A stretch of 64,000 nucleotides of DNA from Dactylosporangium roseum (GTDB lineage Bacteria > Actinomycetota > Actinomycetes > Mycobacteriales > Micromonosporaceae): contig NZ_CP073721.1 in the NCBI RefSeq assembly GCF_025264685.1, positions 6,217,501 to 6,281,500 on the forward strand. Direction: 5' to 3'. Below are positions 1 through 7,610 of the stretch, piece after piece; the stretch's first letter is position 1; each line of letters starts with the position of its first letter. Below the pieces are notes generated by a model that saw only the letters and a list, made by a program, of their open reading frames with translations, searched no databases and was not told where the DNA came from. The position numbers and the translations under genes were made by a program.

Positions 1-1
1 C

Positions 2-247
2 CTGCGCTCGTCCGCCTACGCCCCGATGTGGGCGCCGCGCAACGCGGTCACGGTGCGGGTCCTGCACGGCGGCAAGGTCGTGAGCCACTTCAACAAGGCC
101 ACCAAGGGCCGGATCGTGCGCGCCCTGCTGCTCGCCGACGCGCGCCCGAAGACCCCGGCGAAGCTCGCCGACACGCTGCGTGAGTTCGGGTACCGCGTGG
201 AGGCGCACCGGCCGCACCAGCTCGACGTCGTAGTAGAAGCGTTGTAG
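2..247 (+). CDS. yaaA: YaaA/DUF328-family protein, C-terminal part (5' end outside window)
   Basis: This is the last 81 codons of a gene that starts before the window; the reading frame is open from base 2 to the TAG at 245-247. The segment with SHFNKATKGRIVRALL resembles the basic C-terminal motif of the YaaA (DUF328) family, where a conserved lysine/arginine patch ends the fold. YaaA proteins limit free iron and oxidative DNA damage during peroxide stress in Escherichia coli; actinobacterial members are assigned mostly by similarity. Only the C-terminal third is visible, so the family call rests on that motif. The following gene begins about 50 bases downstream on the same strand. Confidence 0.7.
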   Translation: MRSSAYAPMWAPRNAVTVRVLHGGKVVSHFNKATKGRIVRALLLADARPKTPAKLADTLREFGYRVEAHRPHQLDVVVEAL

Positions 248-297
248 GTTCGCCGTTTCGCTGCGCCCCGGCCGTACCGTCGGGGAGGGTCGGAACC

Positions 298-2010
298 GTG
301 GACAGTCAACCCGGCGTCACGCGCCGTAGCGTACTGACCGCCGCGGGCCTCGCCGCCGTCTCCGGCGTCACGCCGACGGACCCGGCCGCCGCACCGGCGG
401 CGCCGCTGCGGCCGGTGAGCATGGCCATGCACATCCACGGGCCGTTCAGCGAGGGCCTGGCCAGCTACTCCGCGCATCTGGCCCAGGCGCGCCGGCACAA
501 GGTCGACGTGGTGTGGTGGACCGACCACGACTTCCGGATCGCCGCCTTCGACCACCGCGGGGTCGTGCACTTCGACGCCGCCAGGGAGCCGGAGAAGGGG
601 CTGGACTGGACCTGGGCGAAACACACCGAGGGCGTGCTCGACTCGTCCGTCGCGGAGTTCGTGCCGGCGCCGCGGTCACCGCAGGACGGCGGCGGGAAGG
701 CGCTCCGGCTCGCGGCCGCCGGGCCGGGGATCCTCTGGTATCAGGGCACCGCCTGGAACTCGACCGCCAACGCCTGCATCGCCGACACGACGATCACGCT
801 CGACGTGCTGCCGGAGGTGCTCCCCGCCGACGGCGAACTGTGCCTGGACGTCCAGTTGTCGCACCACCCCGCCGGGGAGGGCCGGCCCGCGGGGGTGCTC
901 CACATCCGGTACCGCATCGGGCTCTTCGAAACGCCCGGCCACAGCGCGAGCGGGACCGCCGGCACGGCCTGGCTCCCCGCGAAGGCCGGGGCCTGGCAGC
1001 GGTTCACGTTCGTCCCGCGCGACGACGTGTCGCGGCTGTGGCCCGGCGTGGTGCCCGGCGACAACGCGCTGACCGGCCTGCGGATCGGAGTCCGCCGGGC
1101 GCGGTTCGTCGTCGACCGGCTGACCTTCGACCGCAGCCGCCGAGCCGGCCAGGCGGGCGAGGAACTGCGCGCCGAGGTGATCGCCGCCGCCGGCCGGGCC
1201 TACCCCGACGTGACGCACTTCCGCGCGATGGAGATGTCGCTGGTACGGCACGTGAACTGGTACGGCGGCGACCAGACCCTGCCCGCGTTCCCCAGCCCGC
1301 CGGTACGGGACAACGACGTCCGCCGGACCGAGTCGATGGTCCGCTTCCTGCATGCGCACGGCGGCATCGCGTGCTGGAACCATCCGATGGACGTGGCGAA
1401 GCGGGACGAGCTCGCCGAGCTGATGCTGACCCGCGACGCCCTCGGCGCCGACCTCGTGGAGATCGGCCGCAAACCGCTCGACGACCTGCTCTGGGTGCTC
1501 GACGTGGCGGCCCGCAACGCGCTCTTCGCCACCGCCGTGGGCAGCAGCGACGACCACGACGCGATCGACTGGCTCACGAACGAGGAGCACTTCGTCACGT
1601 ACGTCTGGGCGAGCTCGAAGGCGCGGTCCGACCTGCTGGCGGCCCTGCGCGCCGGCGCGGCCTGGTTCACCGACCTGGCCCGCTATCGCGGCACGCTCGA
1701 CCTGCGGATCGGCGGCGTGTCGCAACTCGGCACGGTGCGGATCACGAGGTCGCCGGTGACCGCCGACGTGGTCGCCACCGGCCTGCCGAGGAAGGCGGTC
1801 GCGGAGATCGTGACAGGGCTCGCCGACGAGGCCGGCGCCGTGCCGTCGACGACGATCTCGAAGGGCCGGTCGGTCACCGTCCGGCCGGGGCATTACGCGC
1901 GGGTGCAGGTGCGCCTGGCGACCGGCGAGATCGTCGGGGCGTCGAACCCGCTGTGGGTGCTGGCGAAACAACCGAAACGCCCGGTCCCGGCGATCCGGAA
2001 ACGGGCGTGA
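298..2010 (+). CDS. Tat-exported PHP-domain metal-dependent hydrolase-like protein
   Basis: 570 residues from a GTG start. The N-terminus carries a twin-arginine signal (TRRSVLTAAGLAAVSG, residues 9-24), so the protein is probably exported folded. PHP-type metal-ligand motifs follow: HIHG at residues 45-48, WWTDHD at 73-78, CWNHP at 359-363 and SSDDHD at 416-421. The roughly 280-residue insert between the second and third motifs contains a jelly-roll-like, beta-rich stretch that probably belongs to an extra carbohydrate- or surface-binding module. PHP proteins are phosphoesterases or related hydrolases; the substrate here is unknown. It lies alone between the yaaA remnant and a convergent tRNA-Gly gene, with no operon partner. 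Confidence 0.82.
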   Translation: MDSQPGVTRRSVLTAAGLAAVSGVTPTDPAAAPAAPLRPVSMAMHIHGPFSEGLASYSAHLAQARRHKVDVVWWTDHDFRIAAFDHRGVVHFDAAREPEKGLDWTWAKHTEGVLDSSVAEFVPAPRSPQDGGGKALRLAAAGPGILWYQGTAWNSTANACIADTTITLDVLPEVLPADGELCLDVQLSHHPAGEGRPAGVLHIRYRIGLFETPGHSASGTAGTAWLPAKAGAWQRFTFVPRDDVSRLWPGVVPGDNALTGLRIGVRRARFVVDRLTFDRSRRAGQAGEELRAEVIAAAGRAYPDVTHFRAMEMSLVRHVNWYGGDQTLPAFPSPPVRDNDVRRTESMVRFLHAHGGIACWNHPMDVAKRDELAELMLTRDALGADLVEIGRKPLDDLLWVLDVAARNALFATAVGSSDDHDAIDWLTNEEHFVTYVWASSKARSDLLAALRAGAAWFTDLARYRGTLDLRIGGVSQLGTVRITRSPVTADVVATGLPRKAVAEIVTGLADEAGAVPSTTISKGRSVTVRPGHYARVQVRLATGEIVGASNPLWVLAKQPKRPVPAIRKRA

Positions 2011-2018
2011 TCTGCGAG

Positions 2019-2091
2019 AGCGGACGACGGGATTCGAACCCGCGACCCTCACCTTGGCAAGGTGATGCGCTACCAGCTGCGCTACGTCCGC
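2019..2091 (-). tRNA. tRNA-Gly (GCC)
   Basis: A 73-nt cloverleaf on the minus strand: acceptor GCGGACG pairs with CGTCCGC, the anticodon loop TTGCCAA gives anticodon GCC, and the T-loop is GGTTCGAATCC. No CCA is encoded. It is base-for-base identical to the plus-strand tRNA-Gly at 3320-3392. Confidence 0.97.
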
Positions 2092-2163
2092 ACTGAATGA
2101 GCACTTTAGCGCATCGAGCACACGCCCCCCGCACCGGGCCGCCACCCGTTAGCGTGACGTTTC

Positions 2164-3231
2164 GTGAGGCTGGGTCTCCTTGTGCTGTCACTCGGGCTGG
2201 CGGGCTGCTCCGCCCCGCCCGCCGCTCCGTCTCCCGCACCCTCGTCGATCGCACCGCCGGCCTCCCCGGCCGCCCCGTCGCCGGCACCGGTCGACCTGCG
2301 GCTCGCGTTCGCCGGCGACGTGCACTTCATGGATCGCACCGCGGCCCTGCTCAAGAACCCGGCGACCGCCTTCGGCCCGATCGCGCCCACGCTGGCCGAC
2401 GCGGACCTCACGATCGTCAACCTGGAGACCGCGATCACGTCGCGCGGCACGCCGGAGCCGAAGACGTACCACTTCCGGACCACGCCGGTCGCGATCGACG
2501 CCCTGAAGGCCGCCGGGATCGACGCCGTGAGCATCGCCAACAACCACACCCTCGACTACGGTCGTGTGGGGCTCCTGGACACGCTGGACGCGCTTTCCGC
2601 GGCCTCCTATCCGGCGTTCGGGGCCGGCCGGAACGCCGACCAGGCGTACGCACCCTGGATCACCACCGTCCGCGGCGTCCGCGTCGCGGTCCTCGGCTTC
2701 AGCCAGGTCAACGAACTGGCGTCGAGCTGGGCCCCCGGCCCGGACCGGCCCGGCGTGGCCATGGCGTTCGACACCACCCGGGCGATCGCCGCCGTCACCG
2801 CCGCCCGCCGCCAGGCCGACCTGGTGATCGTGTTCAACCACTGGGGCGACGAGGCCAGTAGCTGCGCCAACAGTGCCCAGAAGACCTTCGCCGGCAAACT
2901 GGCCGCGGCCGGCGCGGACGTGATCGTCGGCGCCCACGCACACACCTTGCAGGGCTCCGGCTGGCTGGGCAGCACGTTCGTGGCGTACGGGATGGCAAAC
3001 TTCCTCTGGTACGGCACGTCGAAAAGCACCGAGACCGGCGTCCTGCGCCTGACGGTCCGCGGCCGCTCGGTCGTCGGCACCGAGTTCCTGCCCGCCGTGG
3101 TCTCGGACACCGGCCAGCCCAAACTCCTGACCGGCCCCGCCGCGACCAGACTCAGTCAGCGATACGCCAGCCTGCGCACCTGCGCGGCCCTCTCCCCGCC
3201 CCCTTCCGCACCGCCAGCTCAGACCCCGTGA
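2164..3231 (+). CDS. CapA-family (poly-gamma-glutamate capsule type) lipoprotein
   Basis: 355 residues from a GTG start. A lipoprotein signal peptide ends in the lipobox LAGC (Cys15) and is followed by a Pro/Ala-rich linker to about residue 42. The CapA metallophosphoesterase-like fold is indicated by GDVHFMD near residue 51, NLETAI near 86, IANNHTLDYG near 124 and VGAHAH near 256. CapA/PgsA homologues take part in poly-gamma-glutamate capsule synthesis in Bacillus, but most actinobacterial members stand alone, as here, with unknown substrates. No PgsB or PgsC homologue is nearby. The gene is enclosed between two identical tRNA-Gly genes in opposite orientation. Confidence 0.86.
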   Translation: MRLGLLVLSLGLAGCSAPPAAPSPAPSSIAPPASPAAPSPAPVDLRLAFAGDVHFMDRTAALLKNPATAFGPIAPTLADADLTIVNLETAITSRGTPEPKTYHFRTTPVAIDALKAAGIDAVSIANNHTLDYGRVGLLDTLDALSAASYPAFGAGRNADQAYAPWITTVRGVRVAVLGFSQVNELASSWAPGPDRPGVAMAFDTTRAIAAVTAARRQADLVIVFNHWGDEASSCANSAQKTFAGKLAAAGADVIVGAHAHTLQGSGWLGSTFVAYGMANFLWYGTSKSTETGVLRLTVRGRSVVGTEFLPAVVSDTGQPKLLTGPAATRLSQRYASLRTCAALSPPPSAPPAQTP

Positions 3232-3319
3232 CGCGCCGAATCCGGATACCGGTTTGGCATGGGGGTTGGGGGTCGGCTAAAGTTTGCATCCGTCGCCGGG
3301 AGTGGTTCGGCCCGACGGT

Positions 3320-3392
3320 GCGGACGTAGCGCAGCTGGTAGCGCATCACCTTGCCAAGGTGAGGGTCGCGGGTTCGAATCCCGTCGTCCGCT
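3320..3392 (+). tRNA. tRNA-Gly (GCC)
   Basis: A 73-nt cloverleaf with GCGGACG/CGTCCGC acceptor stem and anticodon GCC in the loop TTGCCAA. It is the first of a three-tRNA cluster (Gly-Cys-Val) and is identical to the minus-strand copy at 2019-2091. Confidence 0.97.
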
Positions 3393-3407
3393 CGGGGTAG
3401 TCACCAC

Positions 3408-3478
3408 GGTGGGGTGGCCGAGAGGCGAGGCAACGGCCTGCAAAGCCGTGTACACGGGTTCAAATCCCGTTCCCACCT
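3408..3478 (+). tRNA. tRNA-Cys (GCA)
   Basis: A 71-nt cloverleaf: acceptor GGTGGGG pairs with TCCCACC including one G-U pair, the anticodon loop CTGCAAA gives anticodon GCA, and the T-arm is GGGTTCAAATCCC. It lies 15 bases after tRNA-Gly and 34 bases before tRNA-Val, so the three are probably co-transcribed. Confidence 0.96.
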
Positions 3479-3512
3479 CGAGAGGCCACACCAACTGTGG
3501 GGCACTCAGCAA

Positions 3513-3587
3513 GGGCGATTGGCGCAGTGGGAGCGCGCTTCCTTGACACGGAAGAGGTCACTGGTTCAAACCCAGTATCGCCCACCA
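3513..3587 (+). tRNA. tRNA-Val (GAC), integration target of the AICE
   Basis: A 72-nt cloverleaf plus an encoded CCA (3585-3587). Acceptor GGGCGAT pairs with ATCGCCC; the anticodon stem CTTCC/GGAAG encloses the loop TTGACAC with anticodon GAC. The gene's 3' part, from inside the anticodon stem to the CCA, is the 47-bp attachment core that recurs at 16724-16770, so the integrated element restores the functional 3' end of this tRNA. Confidence 0.97.
3541..3587 (+). other. Left attachment site core (inside tRNA-Val)
   Basis: A 47-bp sequence starting CCTTGACACGG and ending TCGCCCACCA, identical to 16724-16770. It runs from the anticodon stem to the CCA end of tRNA-Val, the usual position of an AICE core site. 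Confidence 0.95.
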
Positions 3588-3592
3588 GCTCA

Positions 3593-3622
3593 GAGGCCAT
3601 GTCGAACGATCGACATGGCCTC
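3593..3622 (+). terminator. Terminator downstream of tRNA-Val (element-encoded)
   Basis: A perfect 13-bp stem (GAGGCCATGTCGA / TCGACATGGCCTC) with loop ACGA, followed by the T-rich stretch TTCTCGTT. It lies just inside the element's left edge, so the AICE supplies a new terminator for the tRNA operon it has captured. The host's original terminator appears to be at 16776-16805. Confidence 0.85.
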
Positions 3623-3635
3623 TTCTCGTTGGTGC

Positions 3636-3652
3636 GTGACTAACTGAGTGAC
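3636..3652 (+). other. Candidate integrase arm-type repeats, left end
   Basis: Two GTGAC pentamers spaced 12 bp apart (3636-3640 and 3648-3652), 49 bases inside the left core site. A pair with the same orientation and spacing occurs near the right end (16611-16627). The motif is short and this is speculative. The rest of 3653-3945 shows no gene and no other clear signal. Confidence 0.25.
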
Positions 3653-3945
3653 TGAGCACGTCAAGGCGATCCAACCGTCCGGCCTGGGACCGCGATCCGG
3701 GACTGGCCAGGACAGCCCTAGCAACCGCATGGGTGGCCAGGCGAAGGAGTATCCCGCCTGACGGACGCCTAGCTATCGCAGGACGGTCGAATCGGCCGTA
3801 GGGGCTGTCCGAAGCCCAGGGGGTCGCGGGTCGGCTGCAGCCACACGTTCGATCACGGAGGTGAGGTACAGATTGCAATGCGGCCACGCGTGCGGCACCA
3901 TATGGCTCCAGGTGCGCCAGCAGCGCGTCGAAGCCCGGGAGTTCG

Positions 3946-4422
3946 ATGGCAAACGGCCGAGTCGCGAAAGAACTTCAATTGAGTGGGGAAGACGTCGTCA
4001 TCCCCACTAGTGGCGTTCCTGAGGGCGTCGGAGTCGTCGTGCCCACACGCACACTCCTAGACGGAGCCTACGAGCCAGCAAAACTGGCATTCGCGCGAGC
4101 AGTTCAAGCTTATGCGGACAAACTTGCGATCGAGAGCGCGAACCAGGAAGCGTCAGAGAGGGCTCCTGGTGCTAACAGCACCGAAATCACAGAGTCGGCG
4201 GTCATTCGGGCACAAGAGGCGCTTGATAAAAAGGTGGCGTTACAGGTTCGGAAACGAAACCCGCTCGACCCCTATGCATTGGCCGGGAGTCCCATCTTTG
4301 CCGGCACTACAGGCGTTATGGGTAGCTTTCTGCACAGCCTGGTACAGGTCATTGTGTTCAGCACCCTCGCCGTGATTGCGATTGCTTGCATCCTCCACCT
4401 TGCCGTGAGGAGGATGCGATGA
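3946..4422 (+). CDS. Hypothetical tail-anchored membrane protein, AICE cargo
   Basis: 158 residues from an ATG preceded by GGGAG. Residues 1-65 are soluble, residues 50-105 look helical and charged, and residues 125-154 form one strongly hydrophobic segment (VQVIVFSTLAVIAIACILHL) ending in LAVRRMR, so the protein is probably tail-anchored with its bulk in the cytoplasm. I recognise no family. Codon use is visibly less GC-rich than in the surrounding chromosome and the AICE core, which suggests recent acquisition. The stop overlaps the start of the next gene (ATGA), so the two are translationally coupled and probably act together. Confidence 0.72.
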   Translation: MANGRVAKELQLSGEDVVIPTSGVPEGVGVVVPTRTLLDGAYEPAKLAFARAVQAYADKLAIESANQEASERAPGANSTEITESAVIRAQEALDKKVALQVRKRNPLDPYALAGSPIFAGTTGVMGSFLHSLVQVIVFSTLAVIAIACILHLAVRRMR

Positions 4423-4952
4423 ACCGGACGGTGCGACGTGTGCTCCTGGCCGTTGCCTTTGTGGTAGCGACCACGGCGGTCGGTGTGGCCACAAACTACG
4501 CCACCGGCGCAAGGCTTGACGATTGGGATAAGGCTGCTAGCTGGGTGAGCGCCGGGGTTGCGACAGCCTCGCTTCTCGTGGCCGCTTTTTCCGGGTTTTA
4601 CGCTCAACGCGCGCTCAACACCGAGGAAAGGGCGAGGGTTACACGCGAGCAACTCGCGTTCACGCTCATTCGCTCATTCGCGGCAATTGAGCAAGAAGCG
4701 TTGGATTATGGAAAGCGAAGTGTTGGCCGTACTGATCGCCCACTTTCTTTGCGTGAGGTGCGAGCACTCATGGCCAACTCGGAAGTATGGAATGATCAGG
4801 ATGAGATTGGCTTCGACCTCGCAACAAGGACGAGAAATTCGATCGTTCACGGCGATCTGGAAAGCGTCGAGATCCTTGACTTGAGGTATGCGAACGGAAA
4901 AGCACAGCACTTGCTAGAAAAGATTAGGAGCGCAACTCGTACCAGTACGTAG
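4419..4952 (+). CDS. Membrane protein with HEPN-like C-terminal domain, AICE cargo
   Basis: 177 residues from the ATG at 4419, chosen because AGGAGG lies 4 bases upstream and the ATGA overlap couples it to the previous gene. Two hydrophobic segments (about residues 6-26 and 40-62) anchor it. The soluble C-terminal half has a helix (about 80-100) and then TRTRNSIVHGD near residues 143-153. The RNxxxH arrangement followed by helices is the signature of HEPN domains, many of which are RNases in toxin-antitoxin, CRISPR and abortive-infection systems. This is a motif-level match only. GC content is low like its partner's. A membrane-tethered HEPN effector paired with a small membrane protein would suit a defence or element-maintenance role. 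Confidence 0.7.
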   Translation: MNRTVRRVLLAVAFVVATTAVGVATNYATGARLDDWDKAASWVSAGVATASLLVAAFSGFYAQRALNTEERARVTREQLAFTLIRSFAAIEQEALDYGKRSVGRTDRPLSLREVRALMANSEVWNDQDEIGFDLATRTRNSIVHGDLESVEILDLRYANGKAQHLLEKIRSATRTST

Positions 4953-4978
4953 CGGGGTGGCGTGGACGATCCCGGCGG

Positions 4979-5014
4979 ATGGAGGGCCTGCCGAACTTCG
5001 GGCAGGCCCTCCAT
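4979..5014. terminator. Bidirectional terminator between cargo module and integrase
   Basis: A perfect 14-bp stem, ATGGAGGGCCTGCC / GGCAGGCCCTCCAT, with an 8-base centre, followed by CGTTTCGTT on the plus strand. It lies between the convergent ends at 4952 and 5030. Confidence 0.85.
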
Positions 5015-5029
5015 CGTTTCGTTGACGGG

Positions 5030-6160
5030 CTACGCCTTGCCGAATAGCTCGTCCATAGCCACCGCCCCGCTGAGGATCACGGGTCGGAGTTGGTGGCGGT
5101 AGACCGCTTCGGTGACCCGTGTGCCGGCGTGGCCCATCAGGTCGGCGATGTCCTCGATCCGCATTCCCCCGCTGGACAGCAGCGACACGAAGCTGTGTCG
5201 CAGTTCGCGCGGCGTCCATTCGGCCGCGTCCAGTCCGGCCTTGCGCGCGACGGCCCGGAAGCCGCGCCGCACGTTCGCCGCGTCCAGCTCGGCGCCGCTC
5301 AAGGTGGCGAACACGAGATCATCGCCACCCGTGCGCGTCTGCCGTTCGCGGTGTTGCTTGAGCGCTGCGACACAGCGGGTCGGCATGGCCAGTGTCCGCC
5401 GCGACTTCTTGGTCTTGGTGTCGCCACCGACCCGGACGGACCGCCACACCTGAATGGAGGGCGGGACCGGCGGGTCGGCGTCGGCCTGGCCGACGAGGTC
5501 GACGTGCGACCACCGCAGCGCCCGCAGCTCCTCGGTGCGGGCACCGGTGAGCAGAGACATCACGATGTAGGCGTGCAGCTGCGATCCGACGGCAGCCTCC
5601 AGCAGCGCCCTGGCCTGATCGAGCGTGAGCGACTTCGACGGGCGGCCCGGCTGCCCTGTCGGAACGCCACAGAGCACCACCACGTTGCGCTTCACCTTGT
5701 CGCGGGCCATTGCCCTGGTTACGGCGCGGTTGAGGAAGTTGTGCAGGTTCTGCAGGGTGCTGGTGCTCAGCAGCTTGGCCTTCGCGGCGAGCCACCGATC
5801 AACGTCAGTTGCGGTCAACTCCCGCAACTTTCGGGCGCCGAGGTCCGGAATCACGTGCCCCTCGCACAACGCTCGGATCTTGTTCACCGTGCTCGGCGCC
5901 CGTCCGGTCAGGCCGTAATCCAGCCAGTCCTTCACCGCGTCTGCGACGGTGAAGTTGGCCGGCGCGATCGTCAGGCCATCCTCGTGGTCGCGCAGTACCT
6001 CCTTGAGCTTGTTCCGTGCCTCGGTCTTGGTCTTGCCGCTGCCCTTCCGGGTGATCCGCTTCCCCGCCGGCGTGTAGCCGATCGTGATCTCGGCGATGAA
6101 GCGCTGCCGCTTCTCGTCCCAGTACAGGGAGCCCTCGCCGCGTCCCCGCCGTACCGTCAT
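5030..6160 (-). CDS. int: Tyrosine recombinase (AICE integrase)
   Basis: 376 residues from the ATG at 6160, which overlaps the excisionase stop (ATGA). The N-terminal region (residues 1-60) resembles the AP2-like arm-binding part of AICE integrases, then an SAM-like core-binding domain (about 65-165) and the catalytic domain. Visible catalytic elements are the first arginine in LLTGARTEELRALRW, ELRHSFVSLL for the second arginine block, LMGHAG with its histidine, and the nucleophile tyrosine in TEAVYRHQL. The enzyme would recombine the 47-bp tRNA-Val cores. The longer open frame upstream of 6160 lies in another frame of the excisionase gene and is not used. Confidence 0.95.
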   Translation of the reverse strand: MTVRRGRGEGSLYWDEKRQRFIAEITIGYTPAGKRITRKGSGKTKTEARNKLKEVLRDHEDGLTIAPANFTVADAVKDWLDYGLTGRAPSTVNKIRALCEGHVIPDLGARKLRELTATDVDRWLAAKAKLLSTSTLQNLHNFLNRAVTRAMARDKVKRNVVVLCGVPTGQPGRPSKSLTLDQARALLEAAVGSQLHAYIVMSLLTGARTEELRALRWSHVDLVGQADADPPVPPSIQVWRSVRVGGDTKTKKSRRTLAMPTRCVAALKQHRERQTRTGGDDLVFATLSGAELDAANVRRGFRAVARKAGLDAAEWTPRELRHSFVSLLSSGGMRIEDIADLMGHAGTRVTEAVYRHQLRPVILSGAVAMDELFGKA

Positions 6161-6354
6161 CGGTTCGCCTCCCGCTCCAGCAGCGCGACGTACTCGGCGA
6201 TCGCGCCGTCCGGCACCAGGCGCGTGCGGCCCTGCTTGACGGTGCGCAGGCGGCCGGCGCGGATCTGCTCGTAGATGACGGTCCGGCTGATGCTCAACAG
6301 TTCCATCGCCTCGGGGATCTTCCACAGCGCCTTCCGGGTGGCGACGGTGGTCAC
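6157..6354 (-). CDS. xis: Excisionase (MerR/Xis-type helix-turn-helix)
   Basis: 65 residues from a GTG at 6354, with GGAGG 7 bases upstream. It has the winged-helix excisionase pattern: WKIPEAMELLSISRTVIYEQ, then IRAGRLRTVKQGRTR, where the wing binds DNA. Its start overlaps the stop of the DUF3631 gene (GTGA) and its stop overlaps int (ATGA), so rep, xis and int are translationally coupled. That arrangement ties excision to replication. It would act as directionality factor together with the integrase. Confidence 0.9.
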   Translation of the reverse strand: MTTVATRKALWKIPEAMELLSISRTVIYEQIRAGRLRTVKQGRTRLVPDGAIAEYVALLEREANR

Positions 6355-7610
6355 GCGGTACCTCCAACACGTCGGCGGGCAGGGGTAACCGTCCCATCCG
6401 TACCAAGCTCGTTTTGGCTGCTCAAGGCCGGTACGGATCGGTTTGGCGGTACGGTTCGATCCGTACCGGGGTCGGCATCCGTACCGGGGCTGACCTGCGA
6501 AAACGACGCTGGTACGGATGGGACGGATTGGGTCGGGCAGTAGCGCTGCCACGCGTCGGTGAAGGCGTCTCGGTGGTAGCCCTTGGCCTGCCCGACCGGG
6601 AAGCGGATCGTGGCCGAGCTGATGCCGAACTCCCGCAGCAGGTCGCCGAGGCGCTTGCCGGTCAGCCCGGCCGGGCCGGAGCCTTGCCAGGGTGCTTCGT
6701 CGTCGGCGTTGAGCGCGGCGAGCAGCTCGGCCGTGGTCGCGGCGGCCGGGTCGCCGAGCGTGGTGAACGCGGCCCGGATGTCGGTCAGCAAGCGGATGCG
6801 GGTCGACACGTGCCCGGTGTCCTCGGCTTCGGCGGTGAGCACCGTCGCGGCGGTCCGGCCGCGTGCCGGCCAGCTGCTGCCGGCGAGGTCGGCAACCGCG
6901 ATGAGCGGTTCCCAGGTGTCGGCGGCGCGGTCCTCGAGCGGCATGACCGGCTCCGCGCGTTCGAGGGTGTCGAGATGCCCCCGCAGCCAGGTGAAGAGAT
7001 CGGCGGCCACCTTGCGTAGTGCCGGGCCGTCGCGGCGGTGCCGGTACGGCGCTACCGTCTCCCCCGCCGTACGGCGCCGCATGCGGACGACGACGGCGCG
7101 GTCTTCGATGGTGTCGGGCATGGCGCCAATCCCGGCGAGCGCGGCCATGGCGAACGTCGGGATCTTCTCCAGCCGGTGCGTGTTGTTGTCCCACCGGATC
7201 GCGGGCCGGTTGCGCTGGTGCCCGGCGTTGAGCAGACCGCGCAGGTCATCGTTCGCCTCGGCGTTCTTGCCGCCGAAAATGGTGTCCGCCTCGTCGACGA
7301 GCAGCGTCGGCGGCTCATCGGTACCGATCGCGCGGTACACGGCGGCCGGTGAGGCGTTGACGGTGATGAGCGGGTTGCAGCTGGTGCCTTCCACGATGTC
7401 GAGCAGCCGGGACTTACCGCAGCGCTTCTCCGGGGCGCGGATGACCAGCCGCGGGGCGTGCGCCCACGCGGGCTGCGCGTGCGTGGCGGCGATCCACAGC
7501 GTCACGGCGTCGACCGCCTCGGGCGAGGGCAGCACGACGTAGCGGGTGAGGGTGGCGTGCAGCTGGTCGAGGATCGCGGCGCCGTTGGCCGGTTCAGGTG
7601 CGCGGGTCAC
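6351..7610 (-). CDS. DUF3631-domain replication ATPase
   Basis: 419 residues from the GTG at 7610, overlapping the stop of the primase-polymerase gene (GTGA). A P-loop variant is visible in RAPEKRCGKSRLLDI (about residues 64-78) and a Walker B in TLLVDEADTIF (about 107-117); RWDNN and VVVRMRRR follow as in superfamily 3-like DUF3631 ATPases. With the adjacent primase-polymerase this forms the AICE replication initiation unit (a split form of Prim-Pol plus helicase). The last 60 residues are low-complexity, rich in Val-Pro-Ser and Gly-Thr-Asp, and are encoded by an iteron array, so this end of the gene may double as a DNA site. Confidence 0.87.
   Translation of the reverse strand: MTRAPEPANGAAILDQLHATLTRYVVLPSPEAVDAVTLWIAATHAQPAWAHAPRLVIRAPEKRCGKSRLLDIVEGTSCNPLITVNASPAAVYRAIGTDEPPTLLVDEADTIFGGKNAEANDDLRGLLNAGHQRNRPAIRWDNNTHRLEKIPTFAMAALAGIGAMPDTIEDRAVVVRMRRRTAGETVAPYRHRRDGPALRKVAADLFTWLRGHLDTLERAEPVMPLEDRAADTWEPLIAVADLAGSSWPARGRTAATVLTAEAEDTGHVSTRIRLLTDIRAAFTTLGDPAAATTAELLAALNADDEAPWQGSGPAGLTGKRLGDLLREFGISSATIRFPVGQAKGYHRDAFTDAWQRYCPTQSVPSVPASFSQVSPGTDADPGTDRTVPPNRSVPALSSQNELGTDGTVTPARRRVGGTA
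6396..6519. repeat. GGTACGGAT iteron array inside the 3' end of the DUF3631 gene
   Basis: Five exact copies of GGTACGGAT or its complement ATCCGTACC (6396-6404, 6430-6438, 6459-6467, 6477-6485, 6511-6519) plus one variant GGTACGGTT (6448-6456), in both orientations. Two copies are spaced 18 bp apart. Clustering of a 9-mer in 124 bp suggests protein-binding iterons, possibly an origin of replication next to the replication genes. The cluster also encodes the protein's low-complexity tail, so codon repetition is an alternative explanation. Confidence 0.6.

Noticed and set aside
2164..3231. CapA-like lipoprotein as part of a poly-gamma-glutamate capsule locus
   Set aside because: No PgsB or PgsC synthase genes are nearby; only the family assignment is kept.
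3558..3887. Minus-strand frame across the tRNA-Val and the AICE left end
   Set aside because: It overlaps a tRNA and a terminator and has no protein-like composition.
5030..6406. An N-terminally extended integrase from 6406
   Set aside because: The extra 82 residues are Arg/Pro-rich and lie antisense-frame-shifted over the excisionase gene; ATG 6160 overlaps the excisionase stop as expected.
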